A stretch of DNA of 30,748 nt, taken from the IMG/VR virus record IMGVR_UViG_3300021425_000116, positions 1 through 30,748 of that record. One strand, written 5' to 3'. Origin of the DNA: a virus. Positions 1 through 9,900 of this stretch are shown one piece after another (position 1 is the first letter of the stretch; every line of letters starts with the position of its first letter). Under the pieces are notes generated by a model that made no database searches, had not been told where the DNA came from, and saw only the letters and a list, made by a program, of their open reading frames with translations. A program made the position numbers and the translations under genes.

Positions 1-2326
1 TTGGGTTACCAGAGCCTCCAAACCCAACCGGACGATAGATATCTGGATCATATCCATTGTATGTAACGTTACCTGTTGTTACAGCCTTATCGGGCATTAA
101 GAAAGGAACAACTGTCTCGAAGAAGACATTTGCGGGATTGCCACCGTTCGCTTCCGCTGTTGCAAATTGAGCTTGAGTGAAGTTAATCGCTGTTACACCA
201 TCCGTAGACTTCAAAGTAAACTCGTTACCTTTCGGACCAACTACAGAATCTACTTGATAAATTGCGCCAGGCTCTAAGCCTCCAATAGTCGCAATTGTAT
301 CTCCGGCTTGAGCGAATCGAACGTGTTGTCCAAATGTTACTTTACCTTCAGTTAACTTCAACTGATTATCAGTATCACATACAACTCGAATCTTCTTCTT
401 TTCTTTGAGTAAGTTTGGATCGTAGACACCAGCGTGAACCATAATCAGGCCGTCACGAAGAGCAACCAAGTTACCTGCAAATCCTCGCTCACCAGTTACT
501 GTTGTTTCTACGTTTTCAAAATCAAAGTTAGCAATAACTTTATCACTAAGATCTTCCTGCTTTACGTAGTTAGTATTATTAGTAGCGTAGCCCAGCTTAT
601 CTGTCAAATCAAAAGTGATGAGTCTCTTAAGATATTGATGCCTAGGCTTTTCCGTAACATTCTGAGATGATACTGAAAGTCCAGCATCTTGATAGTACAT
701 CGACATATTATATTTTGTTTCTGCGATACCGCCGCCAGCAATATCGTTCTTGAATCCTTCAACAACAAAGTCCGCAATATCTCGTTGACACTTATACTTG
801 ACCTCAGCAAGCGTAAATGTTCTTCCGTACTTACCTGTGTATGCAGTAGCAGTATCGTCTGTAATTGGATTATTAGATTCGTCAAAGTAAGTTGAAACTA
901 CTCTATCGTTGTATGGATTTGATGTAGCCGCACCACTATCACTAAAAGTAGAAACAAAGTATCCCCAATAGTTTTTCTTAACGTCATAGAATGTGTCAAT
1001 TTGTCCACGGCTACCATACGAGAATCCAGCGATACCTGTCCAGTTTACGGGAGTTGTGTAATGATTGCTAGATGCTTCCAAGTTAGAATTTACTGTTCCG
1101 ACAAGGCTCTGAAGCTTTGTGATAGCTGCAGCACTCAAGTCTGGATCTGCTCCAATGTCTGTGCTTAGCTGAGTATAAAATGCTCCCTCAAACGCTGAGA
1201 AGTTTGGGATCAGTGCTGTCGTGAAATTAGTCAGATTCCAAATTGTGTGCGCTGTTCCACCCCACTCCATATCTTGAAGGAAAAAGTCTATCCAATAGTC
1301 GGCGTCTCTCTTACACTTTTCTTCTACAAGTCGAATCAGTTCAAGACCGTCATCTACACCGCCGTCTTCTGCTGATCCTACTGCCCCAGTTCCGTAAATA
1401 CCTCGTGCAAGATCGTAATAATAGTTGTTGACTACTTCACCTTCAACTGTATTTGTGTCAGTAGCGTCTGGTCCAGATCCAGTAAATGTACCGCCGCCCT
1501 CAATATTGAGAGTATTAGAGCTTTGGTCGTAGGCTACAACAATAGTAGCATAAGTCGCTTCGACAAGATCGAATCTCTTACCGGTAAGAATTTCTCTATC
1601 CCTTACTAAAAGATTTGGAGAAGAGGCAATCTCTTTTTCACCTTGTCCGCAAAAACGATAATCGTCAACCTGTGTTACTGATACATTTGAGCCAGTTTCT
1701 TGTGGACCTCTCTTTGGAGTTTGTCCCGCAACACCATACTGCGTAGAGGGCGATCTAGATACAGACTGAGTTCTACGAACACATGAGAAGTTATCTCCTA
1801 CGCCACTGTTTTTAGTTTCCCAATAGTATCCGTCGAAGTTATCGAAAATACCATACTTACGGATCACAGGATTTCGAGCGTATCCGGCAGCAGAAATAGT
1901 AGACTTAATACCGAATGTAGCCGCTGATACTCGACCTGGCTGATAGCGGAAGAAACGCTTTGATGTCAGTACAGCAGTCTTATTTCTAGGCGCTTCAACC
2001 AGAGCACCCGCTTCGTTAGGAAGGTGCTTAATACCGTGTCCGGCGAGATAAAATTCGGGAGCGTTTGACCATTCTGATGGGTTAACGTCATATGTGTTTA
2101 CATCAGCGAAGATACCAAGCGCTACTTCCGCTCGGGGAATACCAAGAAGCGAAAGTGCAACTTCTGACTGTACTTTGTTTTGCTCTTCTACGGGAATCGC
2201 AGTTTGATCTGAAGCAAGGACAACAGGAATCGACTTCTCAGCAGGCTGTTGACCGGGCGAGACTGGTGTAGTCCGTCCTACGGTTACAATACTGGAATTA
2301 TTATTTACATTAGTAATGCTAGACAT
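1..2326 (-). CDS. Large virion structural/fibre protein, 3' end beyond window
   Basis: An open frame of 775 codons runs from an ATG at 2326 to the left edge without a stop, so the C-terminus is missing. The start is fixed by a TAATG overlap with the upstream fibre gene and a good Shine-Dalgarno (AAGGAAGGA) about 9 nt before it. The N-terminus (SSITNVNNNSSIVTV, then IPVVLASDQTAIPVEEQ) and the KTAVLTSKRFFRYQPGRVS stretch resemble, from memory, large structural proteins of T4-like marine phages. Two copies of a repeat with the pattern KCxRDxxx...D...GG lie at about 1234-1342 and 689-805, a pattern seen in long phage fibres. I infer a baseplate-attached fibre or other tail structural protein; the exact role is unknown. 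Confidence 0.8.
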   Translation of the reverse strand, partial: MSSITNVNNNSSIVTVGRTTPVSPGQQPAEKSIPVVLASDQTAIPVEEQNKVQSEVALSLLGIPRAEVALGIFADVNTYDVNPSEWSNAPEFYLAGHGIKHLPNEAGALVEAPRNKTAVLTSKRFFRYQPGRVSAATFGIKSTISAAGYARNPVIRKYGIFDNFDGYYWETKNSGVGDNFSCVRRTQSVSRSPSTQYGVAGQTPKRGPQETGSNVSVTQVDDYRFCGQGEKEIASSPNLLVRDREILTGKRFDLVEATYATIVVAYDQSSNTLNIEGGGTFTGSGPDATDTNTVEGEVVNNYYYDLARGIYGTGAVGSAEDGGVDDGLELIRLVEEKCKRDADYWIDFFLQDMEWGGTAHTIWNLTNFTTALIPNFSAFEGAFYTQLSTDIGADPDLSAAAITKLQSLVGTVNSNLEASSNHYTTPVNWTGIAGFSYGSRGQIDTFYDVKKNYWGYFVSTFSDSGAATSNPYNDRVVSTYFDESNNPITDDTATAYTGKYGRTFTLAEVKYKCQRDIADFVVEGFKNDIAGGGIAETKYNMSMYYQDAGLSVSSQNVTEKPRHQYLKRLITFDLTDKLGYATNNTNYVKQEDLSDKVIANFDFENVETTVTGERGFAGNLVALRDGLIMVHAGVYDPNLLKEKKKIRVVCDTDNQLKLTEGKVTFGQHVRFAQAGDTIATIGGLEPGAIYQVDSVVGPKGNEFTLKSTDGVTAINFTQAQFATAEANGGNPANVFFETVVPFLMPDKAVTTGNVTYNGYDPDIYRPVGFGGSGNP

Positions 2327-5300
2327 TAAAGTATCCTTCCTTGCGCTAAGACAAACTTATCTGTGATATTTATCTGACCTATGTTTTGGCCATTAGTTAA
2401 GTTGCTTGCAGTAATGGCCTCTGCGACAGTCTGACCCGATACGGAACCATTGAATCTAATTTGCACTACAAACGACGATCCATTTTGAACAATTGAATAA
2501 ACTTCTCCAGTATTCACCTGATTAGCACTATTGCCAGCAGGTTGATTGCTCCATCCTGCATGGAATCCGTTAAATGCCACTGGAGTTCCTTGATCAAGAA
2601 CAATGCTAGGAGCTAAGTATCCGCTCAAGACATCAGTTACAAGTATTTGATATATAGCATCAGTTTCTGGCACACCAGTTCCTGCGTAGTCAAATTCGCC
2701 TGCGTTAGTTCCTTGTGGCAACCATCCAGTTACACCCGTTATATCTGCTGCCTTAACTTGCTGTTCGTATGATGCTGACCATGCCCATCCAATATGATCA
2801 TTATCTCTAGCATACATTGCTGTAAATGATCTATTACCCACTGAGGTCTGGAAGATCTTACCACCGCTATTAGTAACGCCATTGAATGTTTGATCAACAG
2901 TTAAAGTTGTGCTTGTAGAATCTCCATTGATTGTATAGAGTCCATTATTTTGATCACTATCGACGATCTCAATCGAATCTCCATCTAAGAATCCAGACAA
3001 ATCTGTAGTCGTGGACGTAATAGTGCTACCGGAAAAGTTTAAGTCTTCATTTGGATTTGCATCAACGATAAACGGTGCCTTCTTAACAGACGCTACATCG
3101 GCTTGTGGAATCTGGAATCCGAAGATACCTTCCGCTCTAGTTTCGTAAGTCGTATTTGAGATAAGTGGAATAGAAGTCACGTTTTGTGGAGAGTAAATTT
3201 CCTCAACTCCAGTTGTCCCAGACTTCTTAAGAGCAAATGATTCAAAGCTCAAAGTACCAACTACTGTTGACGCAGTAGGATTAAGTGAGTTGTAGTTGGT
3301 ACTAGCTGTTTGAAGTAGATTAAACGCACTACCATTTTCTTGATATACAAACTGATCACTCGAAAATAGATCTGAAGATAGATATGCTTCTGTCAAATCT
3401 ACGTTGATAACATCGTATTCAGAGTTCAGGCTATCTGGAGTTGGTAAGAACTCGTTAGCAGGTCCAATCAGAACGTTTGGAGACGATACAAAGAATCGTG
3501 ATCCGTAAATAAACAACCCGCTTCCGCAGTTGTTAATAATATTGTTCGCTACTACGCCCTTATCTGTCAGAGAAACATTGACATTACCAGTATAATTCTC
3601 AAAGCGGCATGACGTAATCAATGTTGTGAATGCGGCGTCAGCAACGATTGGATTATATTCATATCTATCTGATAATCCACTATTTAAGAAATCGCAAGTT
3701 GTAATCTTTAAGTTTGTAATACCAGGTGAATAGACTCCGCCTCCAGCCACATCGAAGACTCTAACTCTATCGATAGTTACGTCAATAGGATTAATACCAA
3801 GATCAATCGCATAATTCTTATCCCCATCAGCTACATCGTTGTAAAGGAAAGAGTTCTTCACGTTTCCATCGAGATCGAATCCAACAAGTGTAATCGTTTC
3901 CGCACCCTGATCTGATAGTGATTTGATCATCTTATTATTCAAAACACCCGTTTGACCTCCAGACCAAGGAAGTCTAATTATTTTAGTAACGGCTGTAGTT
4001 CCTTCTAAACCAAACTTGCTAGGAACTTCAAGTCCATCAGAAATATAAGTTTTAGCATTGAGAAGAATATTCTTTCGACCAATTGCAGCGTTAGCATTAA
4101 TCGCAGATTGTATAATAGAAGTATCATTGTGACAAAGTGTGCAATCTCTATTTGTATTTACGTAGAGAGCAGAGCTAAGCGTCAATGTCGTTGTATCTGC
4201 AACTGTATTTTGTGTTGAAGTTTCGATCTGAACATCAGCCCATCCTCTTTGAGGTTGAGTTGGGGCTGCTACTGGGAAGTGAATTACAGTAGCGTAAGTA
4301 TTATCAATAGCGACTGTCGCTTCGATCTCGCCTTGCTTGACGTAAGAAAACTCACCATCTTTTCCCGACCAAGTTGTATAGTCAAACGTGAAATAGTCAA
4401 TCCACTGATTGTTTACAGTTTCCTTCGGCCCTAAAACTGCTGTCAATTTATATGTGGTATCGCCTCCTTGCTGACGATATAACGCAATTCCTTTGCCTGC
4501 TGGAATGTTCGAAAACTGTACACGAATAAAATAATCTGAGTTAAATTGCTCATATACATCACTGGCGCTAGACTCTGTTGGCACTGCGATTTCAACAGAA
4601 GCAGTTGTTGACGCAACCTTACTGATTTTACCGTCTTGTAAATCAAATAGTGCGGCTCTATACGAAAAGTCTACTGCGACTGTTCCGGGTTTTGCACCTA
4701 CAGCTTCTACAAATCCAGCACGATTAGCTGATAAACTAAATCCAGACTGCTCATACGCATCCATGTCCTCGATTGAATCATCAAGCGATGCGCCGAAGAT
4801 TCGAAGAGTCTGTCCCTTCTGATAGTTTTCAAACACGTCTGCGGAAGGGATTTCTACTATGCTAGATTGACTTGCTGTTACACTCTGAAACTCTGCCGCA
4901 GTATCTAAAAGACTGTCACGAATAAGTCCGTTGTCGAATGCCGCTGTAAATTGATTGTAGAATCGACCAAAGTTTTCAACAAAGAAATCGTCCACTCTTT
5001 CATCGGTATAGTAAAGATTTGTATTTTCCGTTACATATCGAGTCGATATTTCTGTCGCTGTTTGAGTCGTTACATTACCATTAGAATCTTCTATACTGAA
5101 TTGACGTATCAGTCTAGAGTTTGGTTCGTCGAATTGAATGTAATTGTTGTCATTCGATAACTGAGTTAAATTTACGGGAATATCTGGAGTATTAGTAAAA
5201 TTATCGTAGTTTAAGAAATAGTCGCCAGTCTTATATCCAGAAGTTGACACAAGGCCAGTATCGTGATACAGTCGAGTCGCATTTAAATCATTGATTGTGC

Positions 5301-5517
5301 CCACAAGGCTTGGATTGTCATCATGAGCGTTTAATGCATCAACGATTAATCCTGCGTTCGATGTAAAGAAGTCTGTAGATACAATGGCTTCTTTTAGTTC
5401 ACCAAACTCGATCTTCTTCGACGCAGTTTCACTATTATCAGAAACAGCAAATAGATCACTGTCTGTAATAGTAGTGCTATCGAGTGGTAGTAGATCACTA
5501 AATCTTACTTCTGCCAT
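2326..5517 (-). CDS. Tail fibre/spike-like protein with beta-helix region
   Basis: This 1063-residue protein starts MAEVRFSDLLPLD, an opening common among phage fibres that attach to the baseplate. Residues about 110-130 carry an FTNTPDIPVNLTQLSND segment typical of marine T4-like fibres. The middle (about 460-660) starts with an SIIQSAINANAAIGRKNILLNA stretch and short repeated coils (LKITTCDFLNSG, ITSCRFENYTGN, GVVANNIINNCG), which look like a right-handed parallel beta-helix of the pectate-lyase type. At about 825-893 is a FSGSTIT module also found twice in the gp7-like protein. No catalytic motif was recognised. It probably acts in host recognition or surface glycan binding. It begins 43 nt after the S74 fibre gene, with its own late-promoter motif, and ends in a TAATG overlap. 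Confidence 0.85.
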   Translation of the reverse strand: MAEVRFSDLLPLDSTTITDSDLFAVSDNSETASKKIEFGELKEAIVSTDFFTSNAGLIVDALNAHDDNPSLVGTINDLNATRLYHDTGLVSTSGYKTGDYFLNYDNFTNTPDIPVNLTQLSNDNNYIQFDEPNSRLIRQFSIEDSNGNVTTQTATEISTRYVTENTNLYYTDERVDDFFVENFGRFYNQFTAAFDNGLIRDSLLDTAAEFQSVTASQSSIVEIPSADVFENYQKGQTLRIFGASLDDSIEDMDAYEQSGFSLSANRAGFVEAVGAKPGTVAVDFSYRAALFDLQDGKISKVASTTASVEIAVPTESSASDVYEQFNSDYFIRVQFSNIPAGKGIALYRQQGGDTTYKLTAVLGPKETVNNQWIDYFTFDYTTWSGKDGEFSYVKQGEIEATVAIDNTYATVIHFPVAAPTQPQRGWADVQIETSTQNTVADTTTLTLSSALYVNTNRDCTLCHNDTSIIQSAINANAAIGRKNILLNAKTYISDGLEVPSKFGLEGTTAVTKIIRLPWSGGQTGVLNNKMIKSLSDQGAETITLVGFDLDGNVKNSFLYNDVADGDKNYAIDLGINPIDVTIDRVRVFDVAGGGVYSPGITNLKITTCDFLNSGLSDRYEYNPIVADAAFTTLITSCRFENYTGNVNVSLTDKGVVANNIINNCGSGLFIYGSRFFVSSPNVLIGPANEFLPTPDSLNSEYDVINVDLTEAYLSSDLFSSDQFVYQENGSAFNLLQTASTNYNSLNPTASTVVGTLSFESFALKKSGTTGVEEIYSPQNVTSIPLISNTTYETRAEGIFGFQIPQADVASVKKAPFIVDANPNEDLNFSGSTITSTTTDLSGFLDGDSIEIVDSDQNNGLYTINGDSTSTTLTVDQTFNGVTNSGGKIFQTSVGNRSFTAMYARDNDHIGWAWSASYEQQVKAADITGVTGWLPQGTNAGEFDYAGTGVPETDAIYQILVTDVLSGYLAPSIVLDQGTPVAFNGFHAGWSNQPAGNSANQVNTGEVYSIVQNGSSFVVQIRFNGSVSGQTVAEAITASNLTNGQNIGQINITDKFVLAQGRIL
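2367..2374 (-). promoter_or_regulatory. Putative T4-type late promoter (GATAAATA)
   Basis: GATAAATA on the minus strand ends 41 nt before the ATG at 2326, inside the 3' end of the upstream fibre gene. It differs at one base from the T4 late consensus TATAAATA. Its spacing to the start codon matches the similar motif before the gene starting at 5517. Confidence 0.45.
2842..3045 (-). repeat. FSGSTIT module, copy in the tail fibre
   Basis: About 68 codons encode a beta-rich module starting DLNFSGSTITSTTTDLSGF and ending GGKIFQTS. It aligns by eye with two copies in the gp7-like gene (15767-15979 and 15270-15460), sharing FSGSxIT, DLS.F, IEI/ITI.S, N(N/D)G.(Y/F)T and a closing G-containing strand. 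This suggests exchange or duplication of a domain between two virion proteins. Confidence 0.6.
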
Positions 5518-5554
5518 GTGTTCGACCTTGTTTTATACAATAGAGTTATATGTC

Positions 5555-5562
5555 TATTTATC
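5555..5562 (-). promoter_or_regulatory. Putative T4-type late promoter (GATAAATA)
   Basis: GATAAATA on the minus strand ends 38 nt upstream of the fibre start at 5517. It lies in one of the few real intergenic gaps of the operon, overlapping the stop codon of the S74 fibre gene. Confidence 0.55.
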
Positions 5563-6814
5563 ATGAGTTCTTAAGTTTTTCGACTTCTTCACGAAGTTCG
5601 TTAATTGCTTCTACAAGTAAGCCCACCATGTTACCATAACGAAGTGCTTTAGTTTGTTCTCCGTCAAATGTTTCTGTGCTGTAAACAGCTTCTGGTAAGA
5701 CCTTTTCGACTTCTTGTGCAATAAGACCGGTCATCCGATCTTCTCTATCTATGTATTGGAATGTGTATCCATTCAACTCGGATACTTTGTCAAGAGCGTT
5801 TTCGATTCTTTCAATGTTCTTCTTGCGACGAATATCTGAAAGTGTACCAAACGCCGTAATATCTCCAGTTGTGATAATACCATCACCAGTGCTTGGGGCA
5901 GCAACTAACTTAACTCCGCTAGTTCCGCTATCTGCTGTTACTGTCACATCTCCAGTTATTGTATCACCGGTGTCGTCTACCTTGCCATCTAATGCAGTCT
6001 GAAGACCAGTAACGTTAGCAATTGTATGATTGTGTGAGTTATCTCCAACTTGTAAATTAATGTCAGAAACATCTGCACTTCCGTCAATTGTGAAATTACC
6101 GGTGACATCTCCTCCACCAAAGGTTACGGTTCTTGCGTCTGTCCATTGTGCGGCGCTTGATGCTGTTACAGTTAAGCTTGCTTCAACGGGACTCGTTGAT
6201 CCATCAAAAGATACACTACCAGACGCATCGCCCGCAAAATCTATAGTGATTTCGTTTGTCCAAGAAGCGACTGTGATACCGTATGCGCCAGTTCCTAAAA
6301 GATTAGAAGCAATTGTAATATTACCATCTAGCGTTTGAGTTACGTCATCAATGTAAAGAAGAGAAGCAGTGGAGTCTCCAGTATTAAGATCTGTACCCTT
6401 GATTTCAAATCGAGTGTGAGTGTCATTCGGACCAATACTCCAAGTTTCTCCGTCAACAATTCCATCATCCAAATAAAACTTGAGGATATTAGATGCGCCA
6501 GCGGGTGTGGTTGCTGTACTAATTAAAGTAAGTTCACCCGTTGTTTCTAAGTCACCAGCAAACTCAATTGGAGCAAGAGCAGTAGAAGGTTGAATCTTAT
6601 CTGTCTTGATGCCGTCAGTGCTAGTTGTTTCAATTAAACCTGACGCTTCGATATAACCATCAATTTCTAAAAATCCGCTATTCTCTTCACCCGTTCCAAT
6701 ACCATCATTCAACGTTACAATTGAAGTTCTGAGTTCTAACAGAATTTCGTTTGTACGATTCTTCCAAACGCCGAAGGTATCTGTGTTTACAATGTCTTGA
6801 AGATTCTTACTCAT
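5561..6814 (-). CDS. Tail fibre with C-terminal S74 self-cleaving chaperone
   Basis: The 417-residue protein has a beta-rich, Gly/Thr/Asp-rich shaft (about 40-320) and an intramolecular chaperone of the Peptidase_S74 type (326-417). The chaperone begins LSDIRRKKNIERI, contains GLIAQEVEKVLPEAV, and ends in a helix MVGLLVEAINELREEVEKL. In this family the chaperone trimerises the fibre and then cuts itself off before the Ser of the S-D-x-x-x-K motif; here that is Ser326, with Lys at 331/332. The start is supported by an 8-nt overlap (ATGAGTAA) with the upstream small gene. It is probably a trimeric fibre on the baseplate or tail. The receptor is unknown. Confidence 0.9.
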   Translation of the reverse strand: MSKNLQDIVNTDTFGVWKNRTNEILLELRTSIVTLNDGIGTGEENSGFLEIDGYIEASGLIETTSTDGIKTDKIQPSTALAPIEFAGDLETTGELTLISTATTPAGASNILKFYLDDGIVDGETWSIGPNDTHTRFEIKGTDLNTGDSTASLLYIDDVTQTLDGNITIASNLLGTGAYGITVASWTNEITIDFAGDASGSVSFDGSTSPVEASLTVTASSAAQWTDARTVTFGGGDVTGNFTIDGSADVSDINLQVGDNSHNHTIANVTGLQTALDGKVDDTGDTITGDVTVTADSGTSGVKLVAAPSTGDGIITTGDITAFGTLSDIRRKKNIERIENALDKVSELNGYTFQYIDREDRMTGLIAQEVEKVLPEAVYSTETFDGEQTKALRYGNMVGLLVEAINELREEVEKLKNS

Positions 6815-6995
6815 CTCTGTTTAGTCTCTCTAATCCTTTGATTAAATCGTCGATCTTTTCCTCTATAGCTTCAAGACGAGCCTCTAACATGAACATTTTA
6901 TTCACACTAAGCTTTCTTGCTTTCGCAGCACGAAGAGCCTGTAAATCTGTATTTACAAGCCCGGCGTTTTTTCTCACAAATGTTTCGTTGTTCAT
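6807..6995 (-). CDS. Small coiled-coil protein in baseplate/fibre operon
   Basis: This 62-residue protein is mostly charged helix: residues about 15-60 have a heptad-like pattern (MFMLEARLEAIEEKIDDLI, then KGLERLN). It is held between its neighbours by an ATGA overlap with the 1802-residue gene and an 8-nt ATGAGTAA overlap with the S74 fibre gene, which makes it credible despite its size. The function is unknown. A trimeric adaptor or assembly factor for the fibre that follows is a guess from context. Confidence 0.75.
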   Translation of the reverse strand: MNNETFVRKNAGLVNTDLQALRAAKARKLSVNKMFMLEARLEAIEEKIDDLIKGLERLNRDE

Positions 6996-9900
6996 ACTAC
7001 TGCTATAGCCCTATAGTCATAAATGTGTGGGAACAAAGCGGCTCCACGCACTACAGTCGATTGTTCATTATCTTCAAGTTCCTGATCTGTCATTTGACGC
7101 ATAACAAGCTTGATCTGGAATGAAGAGTAAGCATAAGGCCAGTTTGCATCGCCTGCATCATTCGGATTTGTAGTCTCGTTTAGGAGATATTCAAAATCAC
7201 GATAGTCTTTAGTGTTTGATGAGTTAGAAAACAAGCCTGGTGTTTGATTCTCTAGCTGATACCATTCGCTCTGCTGATCCGCATTCGTAGGATAAACAAA
7301 TCTTGCATAAACATCTACGAATGTGCCTGCTGGACGATACGCACTCAGCAACACTTTCAATCCTTCCGCTTCAAATCCTTCTTCAAGAATTACTTCTCTT
7401 GAAATATATTTAGATGTATTCTCTTCTGCGGGTGATATGAAATACTCATATGCGTTTATCATAGAAAGATCAGTATCAACAAGCGGAGTCGTGGCCGAGA
7501 ATCCGTTGTTTGTTAATTCCGCACGAATAATGAAGTCGTCTTTTACTGATCCTTCTGCGATGTTGGACTTACTATTAATAGTACGAAGATTGTTAAGTAG
7601 ATACGTATTAGATGCATCATCGATATCCCTATCAATTACTATACTATCAACATTATTTTCCGTAATGATATCATAAAGCACAAGATTCGAAGAAGACTTA
7701 ATAGTGTTATCAATCAGAATCTGTGGCTGAATGTAGGAAATATCACGATTGTCAATTGTACCAATCGTCGCTGTTGCGCCAGATACAAGTCCAGTAATAA
7801 CGTCCGTAGCTTCAAATCGTGCATCTTGAATTGCAGAACTATCTTTTAAGTGTAATCGATTTGGTCTTGTACTATTGTAGTAAGAAACTCTTCCACCTAC
7901 AGCAACTTTAGCAGTTGCGCCCGTAGTTCCAGAATATGGCCATGGCTTATCGATTGTCAGTGTGGTATTTGTATTAAGACCAACAGTCTCTTCAAATACT
8001 CGAACGATTCTTGCAATGTGAGTATTAGTACCATCCGTAATACTCACGTAACCTTTAGCAATAAATTCTGTTGATTGTCCAATTGTAATTGATTGACTAC
8101 CTTGAGTTACAGTTGCCGAGTATTGATTAGTCTTAACCACATAAACAAGTTCGTCCGCTTGGAAAGCTCCAATGGGAGTTGTCAGTGTCAAAAACTCAGG
8201 GTTATTCGGAACGAGATTGATATACGATGAACCAGTAGACTGGAAATCATATCTTCTCAGTTGGAACTTAATGTCTTCATCTTGATAGGACTTCCAAGCA
8301 CTATCATTCGTTGATGTGAAGAGTACGCCGTCACCCCAATCGTTAGTGATAGGCGCTTTTTGAATCTCATCAGTTCCACCAACCTTAGCAGTCCAAATCA
8401 AATAGTCTGGAGAGTTACCGTCTGGGATTACGACAAAACAGTATTCTTTCTCAACATTCATTTTGATTGGATTACTAAATCTAATAGTAGTTGCAGTAGC
8501 AGAGTCATCCGATACATTGACATCAGCAGCCTTCAGATACTTTCTACCAAATGGAAGTACTTTTTGCGAAGGATATCCATTGACTACTTCTCTGATTTCA
8601 ACAGTAATACCTGTTGTTGCTGACTTACTCTTGAAGAATAAGTCTAACTCACTGACGTACACAGTCGTTGCGCCATTTGCTTGTGAAGCACGAATCGCAA
8701 ATGTTTGTGCAATAGGATCTGTTGGGGCGGGCCGTTGAATCGAACGCTCGATAATCTCTCTGTCAACGTCAAAGTCAACTGTGCGAGTTGTGGCATTCAA
8801 TTCAGTTTTTTCTACGTCAAAGTTATAAGCACGATATGTCGCTCTAGAGGAAGATGTCTTGGCTGCTTGTAAACTATCGTATGAATCTACATCAGCAATT
8901 TCAAGTGTGTTTTCTCCAACATAGAAGGTTTCTGCTGGAATCTCAAAAACAGCAAGTAGTGTTCCAGTGCTATCAGCAAATACTGGAGTTCCTGCGAGTC
9001 CACTTGTCGTTTCGACTCCGTTATTCAGATATGTGGTCGTACCCTTGACTACATTACGGCCTTCAACTGTAGAATCTTGATCGTCGATACCAGTATCAAT
9101 CAATGCGCCAGGATAGATGTATTGATTTACATCTTGTCCCTCAAAGAAGAAATAGTGTCTAGCGCCTGGTCGTAGCCCGGTGATTGCAATACCAACTTCA
9201 CGTGAAGCGACGAATGGGGTCATCGTAAAGTCAGTAATGAAGTTACCAACAGACTGAGTGTCTATAACAGATTCCGCTGTAAGACCAAGTACCTCAAATG
9301 TAGAAGTTTGAGTTACTGTTCGATTACGTCTAACGCCACTAAATGTTGTTTCTGTGTCAATCAGTCGTTCACGTGTCAGAGGAATAAATTCTTGGATATT
9401 ATCTACAAGATCTGTGATAACTGAATCTAGATCAATTTCAATGTTTACCGCAGGCGCTTGAGTGACATCATAACCCACATCAAATGCTGGGAACAAACTT
9501 GTTTTGCCCTGATAGTTGTAGAAGTTAGTTACACAGTTTCTAAATTGGGTTGCATATTGCTGATCAAATAGAACAACCTGTGTTCCAGTATTTGAAATGG
9601 AAGCAATATCATCATAAGATTGGAATCCGACTCCAGCTTCGTCCGAAGAAACAATCATATCAATGGGATACTGGATTACTGACGGAGTAATGACAGTTCT
9701 AGTTTTATCTACAGCACAACGGAACTCCGGATCGATAATGTTAGCTACTGTGAGATCTCGACATGCGTCTACTAGAATACCTGTCTTAAATCGATCAAGA
9801 CCCTGAGCATCCGGAATGAAAACGTCTTTCGACTTTAGCTCTAAAAGACTGAGAGAGACAGTTGTGACAAGACGATCAATTTTCTTATTGATAGCATCAA

